DNA from: an uncultured Collinsella sp.
Lineage (GTDB): Bacteria; Actinomycetota; Coriobacteriia; Coriobacteriales; Coriobacteriaceae
DNA length: 9,620 nucleotides
NCBI GenBank assembly: GCA_958423535.1
Contig: CATZRJ010000055.1
Span: forward strand, 1-9,620
Reading direction: 5' to 3'
In this document: positions 1 to 6,609 of the stretch, piece after piece
Position numbering within the stretch: the first letter of the stretch is position 1
Layout: each line of letters begins with the position of its first letter
Program-made: the position numbers and the translations under genes
Notes under the pieces: generated by a model
Database searches by the model: none
Told to the model about the DNA's origin: nothing
The model's input: only the letters and a program-made list of their open reading frames with translations

Positions 1-23
1 CTGTTATGCGGAAGGGAGCGCCT

Positions 24-335
24 ATGGCACTCAGCGAGAAAGACGTGCGCGGCATCGCCGAGTACGCAAAGATCGCACTGACCGATGACGAGCTCGCCCA
101 GATGACGTCCTACATGAACGATGCCGTCCAGATGCTCGAGCCCGTCCTGCAATATGACTTGCCCGACGTGGAGCCCACGTTCCATCCCATCGGAAGCCTG
201 TCCAACGTGATGGGCGATGACCTGCGCGAGCCCGAGCGCGACCTGCCGCTCGACGTTGCTCTCGAGAACGCCGGCAGCGCGCGCGACCGTTACTTCCGCG
301 TGCCGTCCATTTTGGGAGAGGGGGAGAGCGAGTAA
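24..335 (+). CDS. gatC: GatC, Asp-tRNA(Asn)/Glu-tRNA(Gln) amidotransferase subunit C
   Basis: This 103-residue protein is the small subunit of the cytoplasmic GatCAB amidotransferase. It wraps around GatA and GatB and stabilises the complex. The family pattern is visible: an N-terminal helix pair (residues about 5-45, with VRGIAEYAKIALTDDE), then the extended arm with the V-x-P-T-x-H motif (VEPTFHP), a D-x-x-R-E-P segment, and the C-terminal NAGSARDRYFRVPSIL tail that packs on its partners. The ATG at 24 is preferred over an in-frame ATG at 6, because a GGGAG Shine-Dalgarno (14-18) lies at the right distance only from 24 and the longer form would add six residues unlike the family. The stop codon shares a base with the gatA start (TAATG), which implies translational coupling. 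The promoter must lie upstream of the window or be shared with an upstream gene. Confidence 0.95.
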   Translation: MALSEKDVRGIAEYAKIALTDDELAQMTSYMNDAVQMLEPVLQYDLPDVEPTFHPIGSLSNVMGDDLREPERDLPLDVALENAGSARDRYFRVPSILGEGESE

Positions 336-1849
336 TGGCGCAAAGCTTCGATTCCCTTACCGCCGCCCAGATCGCCGCGGGCGTTTCTGCCGGCGACTTT
401 ACCGCTACCGAGGTGGCCCAGGCCTCCCTTGCCGCCATCGAGGCGCGCGAGGGCGGGGTCCAGGCATTCCTGCAGGTGGCGCCCGAGCTGGCGCTCGAGG
501 CCGCCGCGCGCGTGGATGCCGACCGTGCCGCAGGCAAGCCGCTGCCCCCGCTCGCGGGCGTGCCGCTGGCCATCAAGGACAACATGAACCTCGTGGGCAC
601 GCGCACCACCTGCGCTTCCCGCATGCTCGGGGACTACCAGAGCGTCTACACCGCCACCTGCGTCCAGCGCATGCTCGATGTCGGCTGCTTGCCTATGGGC
701 AAGGCCAACATGGACGAGTTTGCCTTTGGCAGCTCCACCGAGAGTTCGGCGTTCCACCGCACCAACAACCCCTGGGATACCGAGCGCGTGCCCGGCGGCT
801 CCTCGGGCGGCTCCGCTGCCGCCGTCGCCGCGGGCGAGGTTGCGCTCTCGCTGGGCTCGGATACCGGCGGCTCCATTCGCCAGCCGGCGTCGCTGTGCGG
901 CGTGGTGGGCTTTAAGCCCACGTATGGCGCCGTGAGCCGTTACGGCGTGGTTGCATTTGGCTCGTCGCTCGACCAGGTGGGCCCCTTTGGCCGCACGGTC
1001 GAGGATGTCGCGCTGGCCATGAACGCGCTTACCGGTGCGGGCCACGATCCGTACGACTGCACCAGCCAGGATTGCGCCGTCGACTTTACCGAGCATCTCA
1101 ACGACAGCATCGAGGGCAAGCGCGTGGGCATCATCCCCGCGTTTATGGAGGCCGAGGGCCTGACGCCCGAGGTCAAGGCCGCTGTTCAGCGCGCCGCCCA
1201 GGAGCTGCAGAACCAGGGTGCCGAGCTGGTCGAGGTCGACCTGCCACACCTGGACGCCGCCATCGCCGCCTACTACGTCATCGGCCCGGCCGAGGCGTTC
1301 TCCAACCTGGCCCGCTTCGATGGCATTCGCTACGGCTATCAGGAGGAGGGCTGCGCCAACCTGTCCGACCAGAGCTCGCTCTCGCGCGCCCATGGCTTTG
1401 GCGCCGAGGCCAAGCGCCGTCAGATGCTCGGCGCCTACCTGCTGAGCTCGGGCGTGTACGACAAGTACTACTACGCCGCGCAAAAGGCCCGCACGCTCAT
1501 CACGCAGGACTACGACGCCGCGTATGCCAAGGTGGACACCATCCTCATGCCCGCCTCGCCGCGCACGGCCTTTAAGTTTGGCGAGATCAGCGATCCCACG
1601 CAGATGTACCTTTCGGACCTGTACACCATCTCGCTCAACATTTGCGGCAACGGTGGTATCTCGGTGCCGCTGGGTCTGGGCGAGGATACTCAGCTGCCCG
1701 TTTCTGCCCAGCTGGTTGGTCCGGCCTTTAAGGACCGTCAGCTGCTCACGTTTGCCCGCGCCCTGGAGCGCGGCTTTGCCGATGCCGCCACGGGTGCGCC
1801 CGCGCTTTCCGTCGCGCCCGATTTTGCCGGGAAGGGAGGCGAGCTGTAA
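335..1849 (+). CDS. gatA: GatA, glutaminase/amidase subunit of GatCAB
   Basis: GatA is an amidase-signature hydrolase that releases ammonia from glutamine and passes it to GatB. The 504-residue length is normal or slightly long for the family. The Ser-cisSer-Lys catalytic triad can be placed: Lys81 in GVPLAIKDN, cis-Ser156 in the Gly/Ser-rich GGSSGGS loop (154-160), and nucleophile Ser180 in SDTGGSIRQPAS. The signature run GVVGFKPTYGAVSRYG follows at about 189-204. The later LYTISLNICGNGGISVPLG stretch is the usual C-terminal part of the glutamine pocket. The ATG overlaps the gatC stop by one base, and a purine-rich GGGGGAGAG sits just upstream inside gatC. The gene ends in another TAATG overlap with gatB, so the three subunits are made from one coupled message in matched amounts. 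No key residue is missing. Confidence 0.97.
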   Translation: MAQSFDSLTAAQIAAGVSAGDFTATEVAQASLAAIEAREGGVQAFLQVAPELALEAAARVDADRAAGKPLPPLAGVPLAIKDNMNLVGTRTTCASRMLGDYQSVYTATCVQRMLDVGCLPMGKANMDEFAFGSSTESSAFHRTNNPWDTERVPGGSSGGSAAAVAAGEVALSLGSDTGGSIRQPASLCGVVGFKPTYGAVSRYGVVAFGSSLDQVGPFGRTVEDVALAMNALTGAGHDPYDCTSQDCAVDFTEHLNDSIEGKRVGIIPAFMEAEGLTPEVKAAVQRAAQELQNQGAELVEVDLPHLDAAIAAYYVIGPAEAFSNLARFDGIRYGYQEEGCANLSDQSSLSRAHGFGAEAKRRQMLGAYLLSSGVYDKYYYAAQKARTLITQDYDAAYAKVDTILMPASPRTAFKFGEISDPTQMYLSDLYTISLNICGNGGISVPLGLGEDTQLPVSAQLVGPAFKDRQLLTFARALERGFADAATGAPALSVAPDFAGKGGEL

Positions 1850-3525
1850 TGAAGGAGCTTTCCGAGGTCCTGCAGGATTGGGAGGCCGTGATCGGCCTGG
1901 AGATCCATACCGAGCTCACCGCGCTCGATACCAAGATGTTCTGCAACTGCAAGCTCAGCCACGATGACGAGCCCAACGCCAACGTGTGCCCGGTGTGCCT
2001 GGGCCTGCCCGGCGCACTGCCGGTGCCCAACAAGCGCGCCATCGAGAGCATCGTCAAGGCCGGTCTCGCCACCAACTGCGAGATTCAGCGCCACTCGATG
2101 TTCTACCGCAAGCACTACTTCTATCCCGACATGGCCAAGAACTTCCAGACCACGCAGGGTCCGGTCGCCTTTGCCATGTACGGCCACCTGGACCTGGACG
2201 TGACCGGTCGCGGTGCCGCCGAGCGCCCCGACTGCGCGTTTGGCGAGGCCGAGGCTCAGAGCCTGGCGAGCGCCTCGGCCAACGCCGAGGGCCTGTCCAT
2301 GTCCATGACGTCGACCATGCGCGAAGGCAATCAGCGCGCCGGCCATCTGGCCAGCTACGATGCGTCCAACCTGCAGATGCCCGAGCGCCGCGAGGACGGT
2401 TCCTACACGGTGCCCATCCGCATCCTGCGCATCCACATGGAGGAGGACGCCGCCAAGATGGTCCACGTGGGCGGTGCCGAGGGCCGCATTACCGCCGCTG
2501 CCGAGTCGCTCGTCGACTACAACCGCTGCGGCACGCCTTTGATTGAGCTCGTCACCGAGCCCGATCTGCGTACGCCCGAGGAGGCCCGCCTGTTTATGGA
2601 GAAGCTCCGTCGCATTTTTGTGACGCTGGGCATTTCCGACTGCTCCATGGAGAAGGGCTCCATGCGCTGCGACGGCAACGTGTCGCTGCGCCGCCGCGGC
2701 GAGACCAAGCTGGGCACCAAAACCGAGCTCAAGAACCTCAACTCGTTTAAGAGCCTACATGACGGCCTTGCTTACGAGATTTGCCGCCAGGCCGAGGTGC
2801 TCGAGGAGGGCGGCATTATCTACCAGGAGACCCGTCACTGGGAGCCCAGCCGCAAGCGCACCGTAGTCATGCGTGTGAAGGAGACGGCCGACGACTATCG
2901 TTTGTTTCCCGACCCCGATCTGGCGCCGTTCGATCTGGACGATGAGTTCATCGACCGCTGCCGAGGCGAGATCCCCGAGCTGCCCGATGCCAAGCGCGCC
3001 CGCTTTGAGGCCGACTTTGGCATTAAGGCGGCCGATGCCGAGCAAATCGCCGGCGACCCGGAGTTTGCCGAGTTCTTTGAGGCCGCCGCTGCCGGCATGG
3101 CTGGCAAAGAGGCTCAGACGGTCGCAAACCTGCTGGTGAACGAGATGATCGCCTATCTTAAGGGTGCGGGCGTCTCGCTGACCGAGTCCGGCATCGCGCC
3201 GGCTCAGGTGGCGGCTCTTGCCAAGCTGCTGGCGACCGATGCCATCAGCTCCAACCAGGCTCACGAGGTCTTTGAGGCCATGGCCCAGACCGGCGACGAC
3301 CCCAACAAGATCGTCGACGAGCGCGGTATGCGTCAGGTGAGCGATGCCGGCGCGCTGCAGCCGATTGTGGACGAGGTGCTGGCAAACTGTGCCGATCAGG
3401 CGCAGCAGTATCGTGACGGCAACCAGAAGGTCATCGGCTTTTTGGTGGGCCAGTGCATGAAAGCGAGCCGCGGCAAGGGCAACCCGAAGCTCTTCAACGA
3501 GTTGCTGAGAACGTCGCTCTCGTAA
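1849..3525 (+). CDS. gatB: GatB, Asp/Glu-tRNA amidotransferase subunit B, with an insertion
   Basis: GatB binds the misacylated Glu-tRNA(Gln) or Asp-tRNA(Asn), activates the side chain with ATP and amidates it with ammonia from GatA. Order of parts: the cradle catalytic domain opens with VIGLEIHTEL (15-24). A zinc-type cysteine set follows (C32, C34 in MFCNC; C47, C50 in VCPVCLGLPGALPV), then KHYFYPD (88-94), RIHMEEDAAK (194-203) and DYNRCGTPLIELVTEPD (223-239). Next come MRCDGNVSLR and the TELKNLNSF motif (292-300). The helical and YqeY-like tail ends with GFLVGQCMKASRGKGNPKL. At 558 residues the protein is clearly longer than the roughly 475-480 usual for bacteria. The excess sits at about residues 118-186, between GHLDLDV and IRILRIHMEED, where the Staphylococcus-type protein, as I recall it, has only a short turn. 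All core motifs on both sides are intact, so the gene should be functional. Confidence 0.96.
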   Translation: MKELSEVLQDWEAVIGLEIHTELTALDTKMFCNCKLSHDDEPNANVCPVCLGLPGALPVPNKRAIESIVKAGLATNCEIQRHSMFYRKHYFYPDMAKNFQTTQGPVAFAMYGHLDLDVTGRGAAERPDCAFGEAEAQSLASASANAEGLSMSMTSTMREGNQRAGHLASYDASNLQMPERREDGSYTVPIRILRIHMEEDAAKMVHVGGAEGRITAAAESLVDYNRCGTPLIELVTEPDLRTPEEARLFMEKLRRIFVTLGISDCSMEKGSMRCDGNVSLRRRGETKLGTKTELKNLNSFKSLHDGLAYEICRQAEVLEEGGIIYQETRHWEPSRKRTVVMRVKETADDYRLFPDPDLAPFDLDDEFIDRCRGEIPELPDAKRARFEADFGIKAADAEQIAGDPEFAEFFEAAAAGMAGKEAQTVANLLVNEMIAYLKGAGVSLTESGIAPAQVAALAKLLATDAISSNQAHEVFEAMAQTGDDPNKIVDERGMRQVSDAGALQPIVDEVLANCADQAQQYRDGNQKVIGFLVGQCMKASRGKGNPKLFNELLRTSLS

Positions 3526-3528
3526 ACG

Positions 3529-3664
3529 GGAACCGAGGGGCCGGGCGCAGGGCCTTGCCTCTCAATTTCGGACAGTCCTGACTCACGACGGAGGCGCCAC
3601 TGGCGCCTCCTGTTCGTGCGGAACTCATTGAGAGGCAAGGCCCTGCGCCCGGCCCCTCGGTTCC
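3529..3664. repeat. Perfect 38-bp inverted repeat enclosing a second hairpin
   Basis: Positions 3529-3566 and 3627-3664 are exact reverse complements (38 of 38). The 60-bp centre carries its own hairpin, GGAGGCGCC (3590-3598), loop ACT, GGCGCCTCC (3602-3610). The left arm starts four bases after the gatB stop. Read as RNA, the element would fold into a very long stem with an inner stem-loop and could act in 3'-end formation or as an RNase III substrate. The inner hairpin has no T-tract, so it is not a textbook terminator by itself. Nothing in it looks coding. The arm sequence does not match any insertion-sequence end that I recognise. Confidence 0.9.
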
Positions 3665-3711
3665 GTGACGACTCGGCCGTTCGGGTCAGGTAGGCTGAAT
3701 GGAATTTGGTG

Positions 3712-3741
3712 AAAGAGGGCGCCGTTGGCGCCCTCTTTTTT
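3712..3741 (+). terminator. Rho-independent terminator of gatCAB
   Basis: A 10-bp GC-rich stem (AGAGGGCGCC 3714-3723 / GGCGCCCTCT 3727-3736) with a GTT loop is followed by a T-run at 3736-3741. Two flanking A-T pairs could lengthen the stem. It shares the GGCGCC-N3-GGCGCC core with the hairpin at 3590-3610. It should end the gatCAB transcript after the long inverted repeat. Confidence 0.88.
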
Positions 3742-3756
3742 ATGGATGTCGAAAAC

Positions 3757-3936
3757 GAAGGTGAATACTTTTCCGCGAAGTGAACGACCTATTTTGGACC
3801 CCTGAAACATCAACACTTTTCTGGCTCGGTTTCCTGCGGTTTTGTCGATTTTATCCTGCGGTTTTGCTGGCGAAAAATGCGGATGCTTCGGGGGTCCAAT
3901 TTTGCTCGTTCACTTCGCGGAAAACCATTCACCTTC
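3757..3936. repeat. 180-bp palindromic intergenic element with 50-bp imperfect inverted arms
   Basis: The left arm 3757-3806 and right arm 3887-3936 are reverse complements with 7 mismatches in 50. The block TTTTCCGCGAAGTGAACGA (3769-3787) is perfectly matched by its complement on the right. The 80-bp centre contains the 13-mer TCCTGCGGTTTTG twice, at 3832-3844 and 3854-3866, 22 bp apart. Two short open frames across it are a by-product of the palindrome: they have no ribosome-binding site and no family likeness. Size and structure suit a small non-autonomous repeat (MITE- or REP-like) or a structured RNA. No target-site duplication is evident at its borders. Confidence 0.8.
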
Positions 3937-3970
3937 AATTTGCTGGAGAGGGGAGGGCTTCTTCTTTGGC

Positions 3971-4024
3971 GTCACGGATGTACATCGCGGCGGGCGGATC
4001 GCCAGAAGTCGACTGTTCCGTGAC
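3971..4024. repeat. Short inverted repeat upstream of the metal ATPase promoter
   Basis: GTCACGGA (3971-3978) and TCCGTGAC (4017-4024) are exact complements 38 bp apart, and inside them GGCG-GAT-CGCC (3993-4003) forms a second small stem. It lies upstream of the proposed -35 box, so it would act as DNA or as part of a transcript reading in from the left. The right arm, with one extra base (TTCCGTGAC), also occurs at 3661-3669 at the end of the long inverted repeat behind gatB. No function can be assigned. Confidence 0.5.
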
Positions 4025-4051
4025 CCAAGATTTCCAAAAAGTTAACCTTTG

Positions 4052-4083
4052 TTGAACTTAATAGTTAGATAAACTAAACTATT
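4052..4083 (+). promoter_or_regulatory. Promoter with overlapping metalloregulator-like palindrome
   Basis: TTGAAC (4052-4057) and TAAACT (4075-4080), separated by 17 bp, make a reasonable sigma-70-type promoter for the small-protein/ATPase operon. An AT-rich imperfect palindrome (4060-4083) covers the spacer and -10. Its outer arms are AATAGTT and AACTATT, and inside them are the half-sites TTAG (4065-4068) and CTAA (4074-4077). TTAG...CTAA half-sites are typical of DtxR/MntR-family operators, which fits a metal transporter. That assignment is inference, since AT-rich promoters can look palindromic by chance. Confidence 0.5.
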
Positions 4084-4118
4084 TTCCAAAAGTGTGCTCG
4101 AGCAAACTAATGAACTCG

Positions 4119-4150
4119 GGTGCTAAGGCACCATGCCGCGCTTGTGCGGC
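4119..4150 (+). promoter_or_regulatory. Structured 5' leader: two adjacent hairpins
   Basis: In the roughly 80-nt leader between the proposed promoter and the ATG at 4167, GGTGC-TAAG-GCACC (4119-4132) and GCCGC-N6-GCGGC (4135-4150) form back-to-back hairpins. They end a few bases before the GGGAG ribosome-binding site. They may protect the message or tune translation. I do not recognise a known riboswitch here, and no T-run follows that would make it an attenuator. Confidence 0.4.
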
Positions 4151-4166
4151 AAAAGGGAGAAGCAAC

Positions 4167-4412
4167 ATGAAGAAGTCCACGTTTAACACCCTGCTTGTCG
4201 GTGGCGGTTTTCTGCTTGGTACGGCCGGCATCAAGCTGCTCACCAGCGCTCTGGTAAAGAACGCCTGCGTGCAGGGCATCGCGTGCGGTATGCGCGTCAA
4301 GAACTGCTACCAGGACATGGTCGAGCAGGCCAAGGCCAATGTCGATGACATGGTTGCCGAGGCTGCCTACATCACCCAGAGCGAGGCCGCTGCTGACGAG
4401 GCAGCCGAGTAA
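4167..4412 (+). CDS. PacL/DUF6110-like small membrane partner of the metal ATPase
   Basis: This 81-residue protein has one hydrophobic, glycine-rich N-terminal helix (about 6-30, with LLVGGGFLLGTAGIKLL). A short basic stretch with three cysteines (C34, C40, C47) follows, then an amphipathic, acidic Ala/Glu-rich tail (MVEQAKANVDDMVAEA to the end). The layout closely resembles the mycobacterial DUF1490 (PacL) proteins encoded beside the CtpC, CtpG and CtpV metal ATPases. Those have one membrane helix, the LVK...GMR-like region and an AE-rich helix, and PacL proteins are known to stabilise the ATPase and bind metal. Unlike PacL1, no His/Asp metal-binding tail is visible here; the tail is only acidic. 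The ATG at 4167 has a GGGAG site 8 bases upstream. A GTG-type start at 4092 would run through the leader hairpins and is rejected. The gene is 18 bp ahead of the ATPase in one operon. Confidence 0.72.
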   Translation: MKKSTFNTLLVGGGFLLGTAGIKLLTSALVKNACVQGIACGMRVKNCYQDMVEQAKANVDDMVAEAAYITQSEAAADEAAE

Positions 4413-4430
4413 CGCTCCCAGGCACAAACT

Positions 4431-6506
4431 ATGAGATTCTCGATTATTAGCGAGATCCCCGGCAGGACCCGTCTTCAATTGGCGGGTCCTGTGCCAGAGA
4501 GCGATCTCGATGCACTTCTTAAGCTCAGCGGCGATATCGACGGCGTGCACAAGGTGCGCGTTTATGGCCGCATTGGCCAAATGGCGCTGGAGTACGACGA
4601 GCCGCGCCGCGCAAGCGTGCTCGACGCCTTGGGTGCGCTCGATGCCCAGGCCATTGCCGACGCAAAGACGGGTTACGTGATGCAGCTTGAGCCACGCAAG
4701 CACAAGCTCGTCATGGATCTTGCCACACTTATCGGCGCCCACTACGCGCGCCGCTGGTTTCTGCCTACGCCGCTGCGTGCGGTGTTTGTCGTGGCCGGTT
4801 ACATGGCATTTTTGCGCGCTGCCCTTCATGAGCTGGCGCAGCCGCGCCTGACCGTTCCTGTGCTCGACGCTTCGGCCATTGGCATTTCGTTCGTCAAGCG
4901 TGATGTCGACACTGCGGGCCAGACGATGTTCCTGCTTAACGTGGGCGAGCTGCTCGAGGACTACACCCGCGCCATGAGCGAAAACGAGCTCATCAACTCG
5001 CTGCTTGATGTGCCCGACAAGGCGCAAAAGGTCGTCGGCGACACCGAGGTAAGCGTTGCCGCGACCGAGCTTGAGCCCGGCGATCTGGTCGCCGTGCGCA
5101 CCGGCATGTCCATTTGCATTGACGGTGTGGTCGAGCAGGGGAGCGCCATGGTCAACCAGGCGACCCTGACCGGCGAGCCGCTTGCCGTCGAGCGCAGCGC
5201 AGGCGACGACGTGTTCGCCGGTACCGTCGTGGAAGACGGCAGCATCTTGGTGCGCGTGCGCGCCAATACGGCCCAGACCAAGTTCCGCTCGATCGTCTCG
5301 CTCGTGCAGGCGGCCGACTCGCTCAAGTCCGAGGGCCAGTCGCACATGGAAGACCTCGCCAACAAGATCGTCCCGTGGAACTTCCTGCTCGCGGGCCTGG
5401 TTGCGCTTACCACCCGCAGCCTCATCAAGACCTCAGCGGCGTTGATGGTCGACTACTCGTGCGCACTCAAGCTCACGGGTTCCGTGGCCGTCATGACCGC
5501 TATGAGCGATGCTGCCAAGATGGGTGTCATGGTCAAGGGCGCGAAGTATTTTGAGTCGTTTGCCAAGGCCGACACCATTGTGTTTGATAAGACCGGCACG
5601 CTGACCGAGGCACAGCCGCGCCTGGCTTGCGTGCTTACCACCGATGGCTGGAGTGAGGACGAGATTCTGCGCCTTTCCGCTTGCCTGGAGGAGCATTTTC
5701 CGCATCCGGTGGCGCGCGCCGTGGTCAATGCGGCACGTGAGCGCGGACTCGAGCACCGCGAGCGCCACGCCGCCGTCGAGTACATCGTGGCACACGGCAT
5801 CGCCTCGTCCATCGAGGGTCGTCGCGCAATCATCGGTTCGGCGCATTTTGTGTTTGAGGACGAGAGCGCGCAGCTCGATTCCGACATTAAGGAGCGCATT
5901 GAGTCCCAGATGCAGGGCCTGTCGCCGCTGTATCTGGCGGTCAACGGCACCGTTGTGGGCGTGCTCGGTATCGAGGACCCGCTTAAGCCCGGGGTCCGCG
6001 AGGCCATCGCCGACCTGCACGCGTTGGGCGTCAAGCACGTGGTCATGCTCACGGGCGATTCCGAGCGCACGGCCGAGCGCATTGCGCGAGAGGCAGGGGT
6101 CGACGAGTTTAAGGCCGAGCTGCTGCCCGAGGACAAGTACGCTTATGTGGAGCGCATTAAGAGCGAGGGGCGCCACGTTGCCATGGTGGGCGACGGCGTC
6201 AACGATTCGCCGGCGCTCGGTTTGGCCGACGTGGGCCTGGCGATGGGTGGCGGAAGCGACATCGCCAAGGAGGTCGCCGATATCATCCTGACCGATACAG
6301 ATCTCGCCGCGATCGTGCGCCTGCGCCGCATGAGTCAGGGCCTCATTGATCGTCTGACGAGCTCCTACTCTAAGGTAATGCTCACCAACTCAGCGCTCCT
6401 GGCATTGGGCATTACCGGCGCGATTACCCCGCAGACGTCGTCGCTGCTGCACAATGGCTCGACGATCGCCTACAGCTTGGGCAACGCAAAGGCGTACCTG
6501 CATTAG
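4431..6506 (+). CDS. P1B-type heavy-metal translocating ATPase (CtpC-like)
   Basis: This 691-residue ATP-driven metal pump of the inner membrane probably exports a transition metal. Residues 2-56 resemble a degenerate heavy-metal-associated (HMA-like) fold without the CxxC metal pair. Hydrophobic segments follow at about 115-130 and 145-175. The actuator domain carries TLTGEP (245-250). A helix pair (313-360) contains the metal-site region, where the usual CPC is Tyr342-Ser343-Cys344 (DYSCALKL). Next come the phosphorylation motif DKTGT with Asp386, the P1B-specific HP pair (425-426), TGD (541-543) and GDGVND (587-592). The final helices contain HNGST (674-678). All catalytic motifs are present, so the pump should be active. 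The missing Pro and first Cys of the CPC motif, together with the PacL-like neighbour, point to the CtpC-like branch (Mn/Zn proposed in mycobacteria) over Cu or Cd pumps. The metal cannot be fixed from sequence. The ribosome-binding site is weak, so translation is probably coupled to the gene before. Confidence 0.9.
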   Translation: MRFSIISEIPGRTRLQLAGPVPESDLDALLKLSGDIDGVHKVRVYGRIGQMALEYDEPRRASVLDALGALDAQAIADAKTGYVMQLEPRKHKLVMDLATLIGAHYARRWFLPTPLRAVFVVAGYMAFLRAALHELAQPRLTVPVLDASAIGISFVKRDVDTAGQTMFLLNVGELLEDYTRAMSENELINSLLDVPDKAQKVVGDTEVSVAATELEPGDLVAVRTGMSICIDGVVEQGSAMVNQATLTGEPLAVERSAGDDVFAGTVVEDGSILVRVRANTAQTKFRSIVSLVQAADSLKSEGQSHMEDLANKIVPWNFLLAGLVALTTRSLIKTSAALMVDYSCALKLTGSVAVMTAMSDAAKMGVMVKGAKYFESFAKADTIVFDKTGTLTEAQPRLACVLTTDGWSEDEILRLSACLEEHFPHPVARAVVNAARERGLEHRERHAAVEYIVAHGIASSIEGRRAIIGSAHFVFEDESAQLDSDIKERIESQMQGLSPLYLAVNGTVVGVLGIEDPLKPGVREAIADLHALGVKHVVMLTGDSERTAERIAREAGVDEFKAELLPEDKYAYVERIKSEGRHVAMVGDGVNDSPALGLADVGLAMGGGSDIAKEVADIILTDTDLAAIVRLRRMSQGLIDRLTSSYSKVMLTNSALLALGITGAITPQTSSLLHNGSTIAYSLGNAKAYLH

Positions 6507-6530
6507 CTGACGTGTTCGCCCATGTTATCT

Positions 6531-6576
6531 GGCCTGCGCCCAGACGGCATCGGTGTCGTCCGGGCGCAGGCCTTTT
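6531..6576 (+). terminator. Rho-independent terminator after the metal ATPase
   Basis: GGCCTGCGCCC (6531-6541) pairs perfectly with GGGCGCAGGCC (6562-6572). Inside it, GACGGCA and TGTCGTC (6543-6549/6554-6560, one G-T wobble) extend the stem to a TCGG tetraloop, and TTTT follows at 6573-6576. It separates the metal operon from the toxin-antitoxin promoter, which starts five bases later. Confidence 0.9.
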
Positions 6577-6580
6577 GCGT

Positions 6581-6609
6581 TTGAATATTTGCTAGCTTCT
6601 CTATATAGT
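6581..6609 (+). promoter_or_regulatory. Strong sigma-70-type promoter of the toxin-antitoxin operon
   Basis: TTGAAT (6581-6586), a 17-bp spacer and TATAGT (6604-6609) give a near-consensus promoter, predicting a start near 6616. A GCTAGC palindrome (6591-6596) sits in the spacer and two more follow directly downstream, the usual arrangement for an autoregulated antitoxin gene. Confidence 0.8.

Noticed and set aside
6..23. Earlier in-frame ATG extending GatC by six residues
   Set aside because: The ribosome-binding site GGGAG (14-18) lies between the two ATGs and fits only the one at 24; the added residues are not family-like.
290..1483. 397-residue open frame on the minus strand
   Set aside because: It lies antisense to gatA, has low-complexity Gly/Ala/Arg/His composition, and is a codon-bias shadow in GC-rich DNA.
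3780..4055. 91-residue open frame in the intergenic region
   Set aside because: It starts inside the palindromic element, has no ribosome-binding site, and has no family likeness.
4107..5345. 412-residue open frame on the minus strand
   Set aside because: It is antisense to the small membrane protein and the ATPase, whose motifs are unmistakable; its composition is that of a shadow frame.
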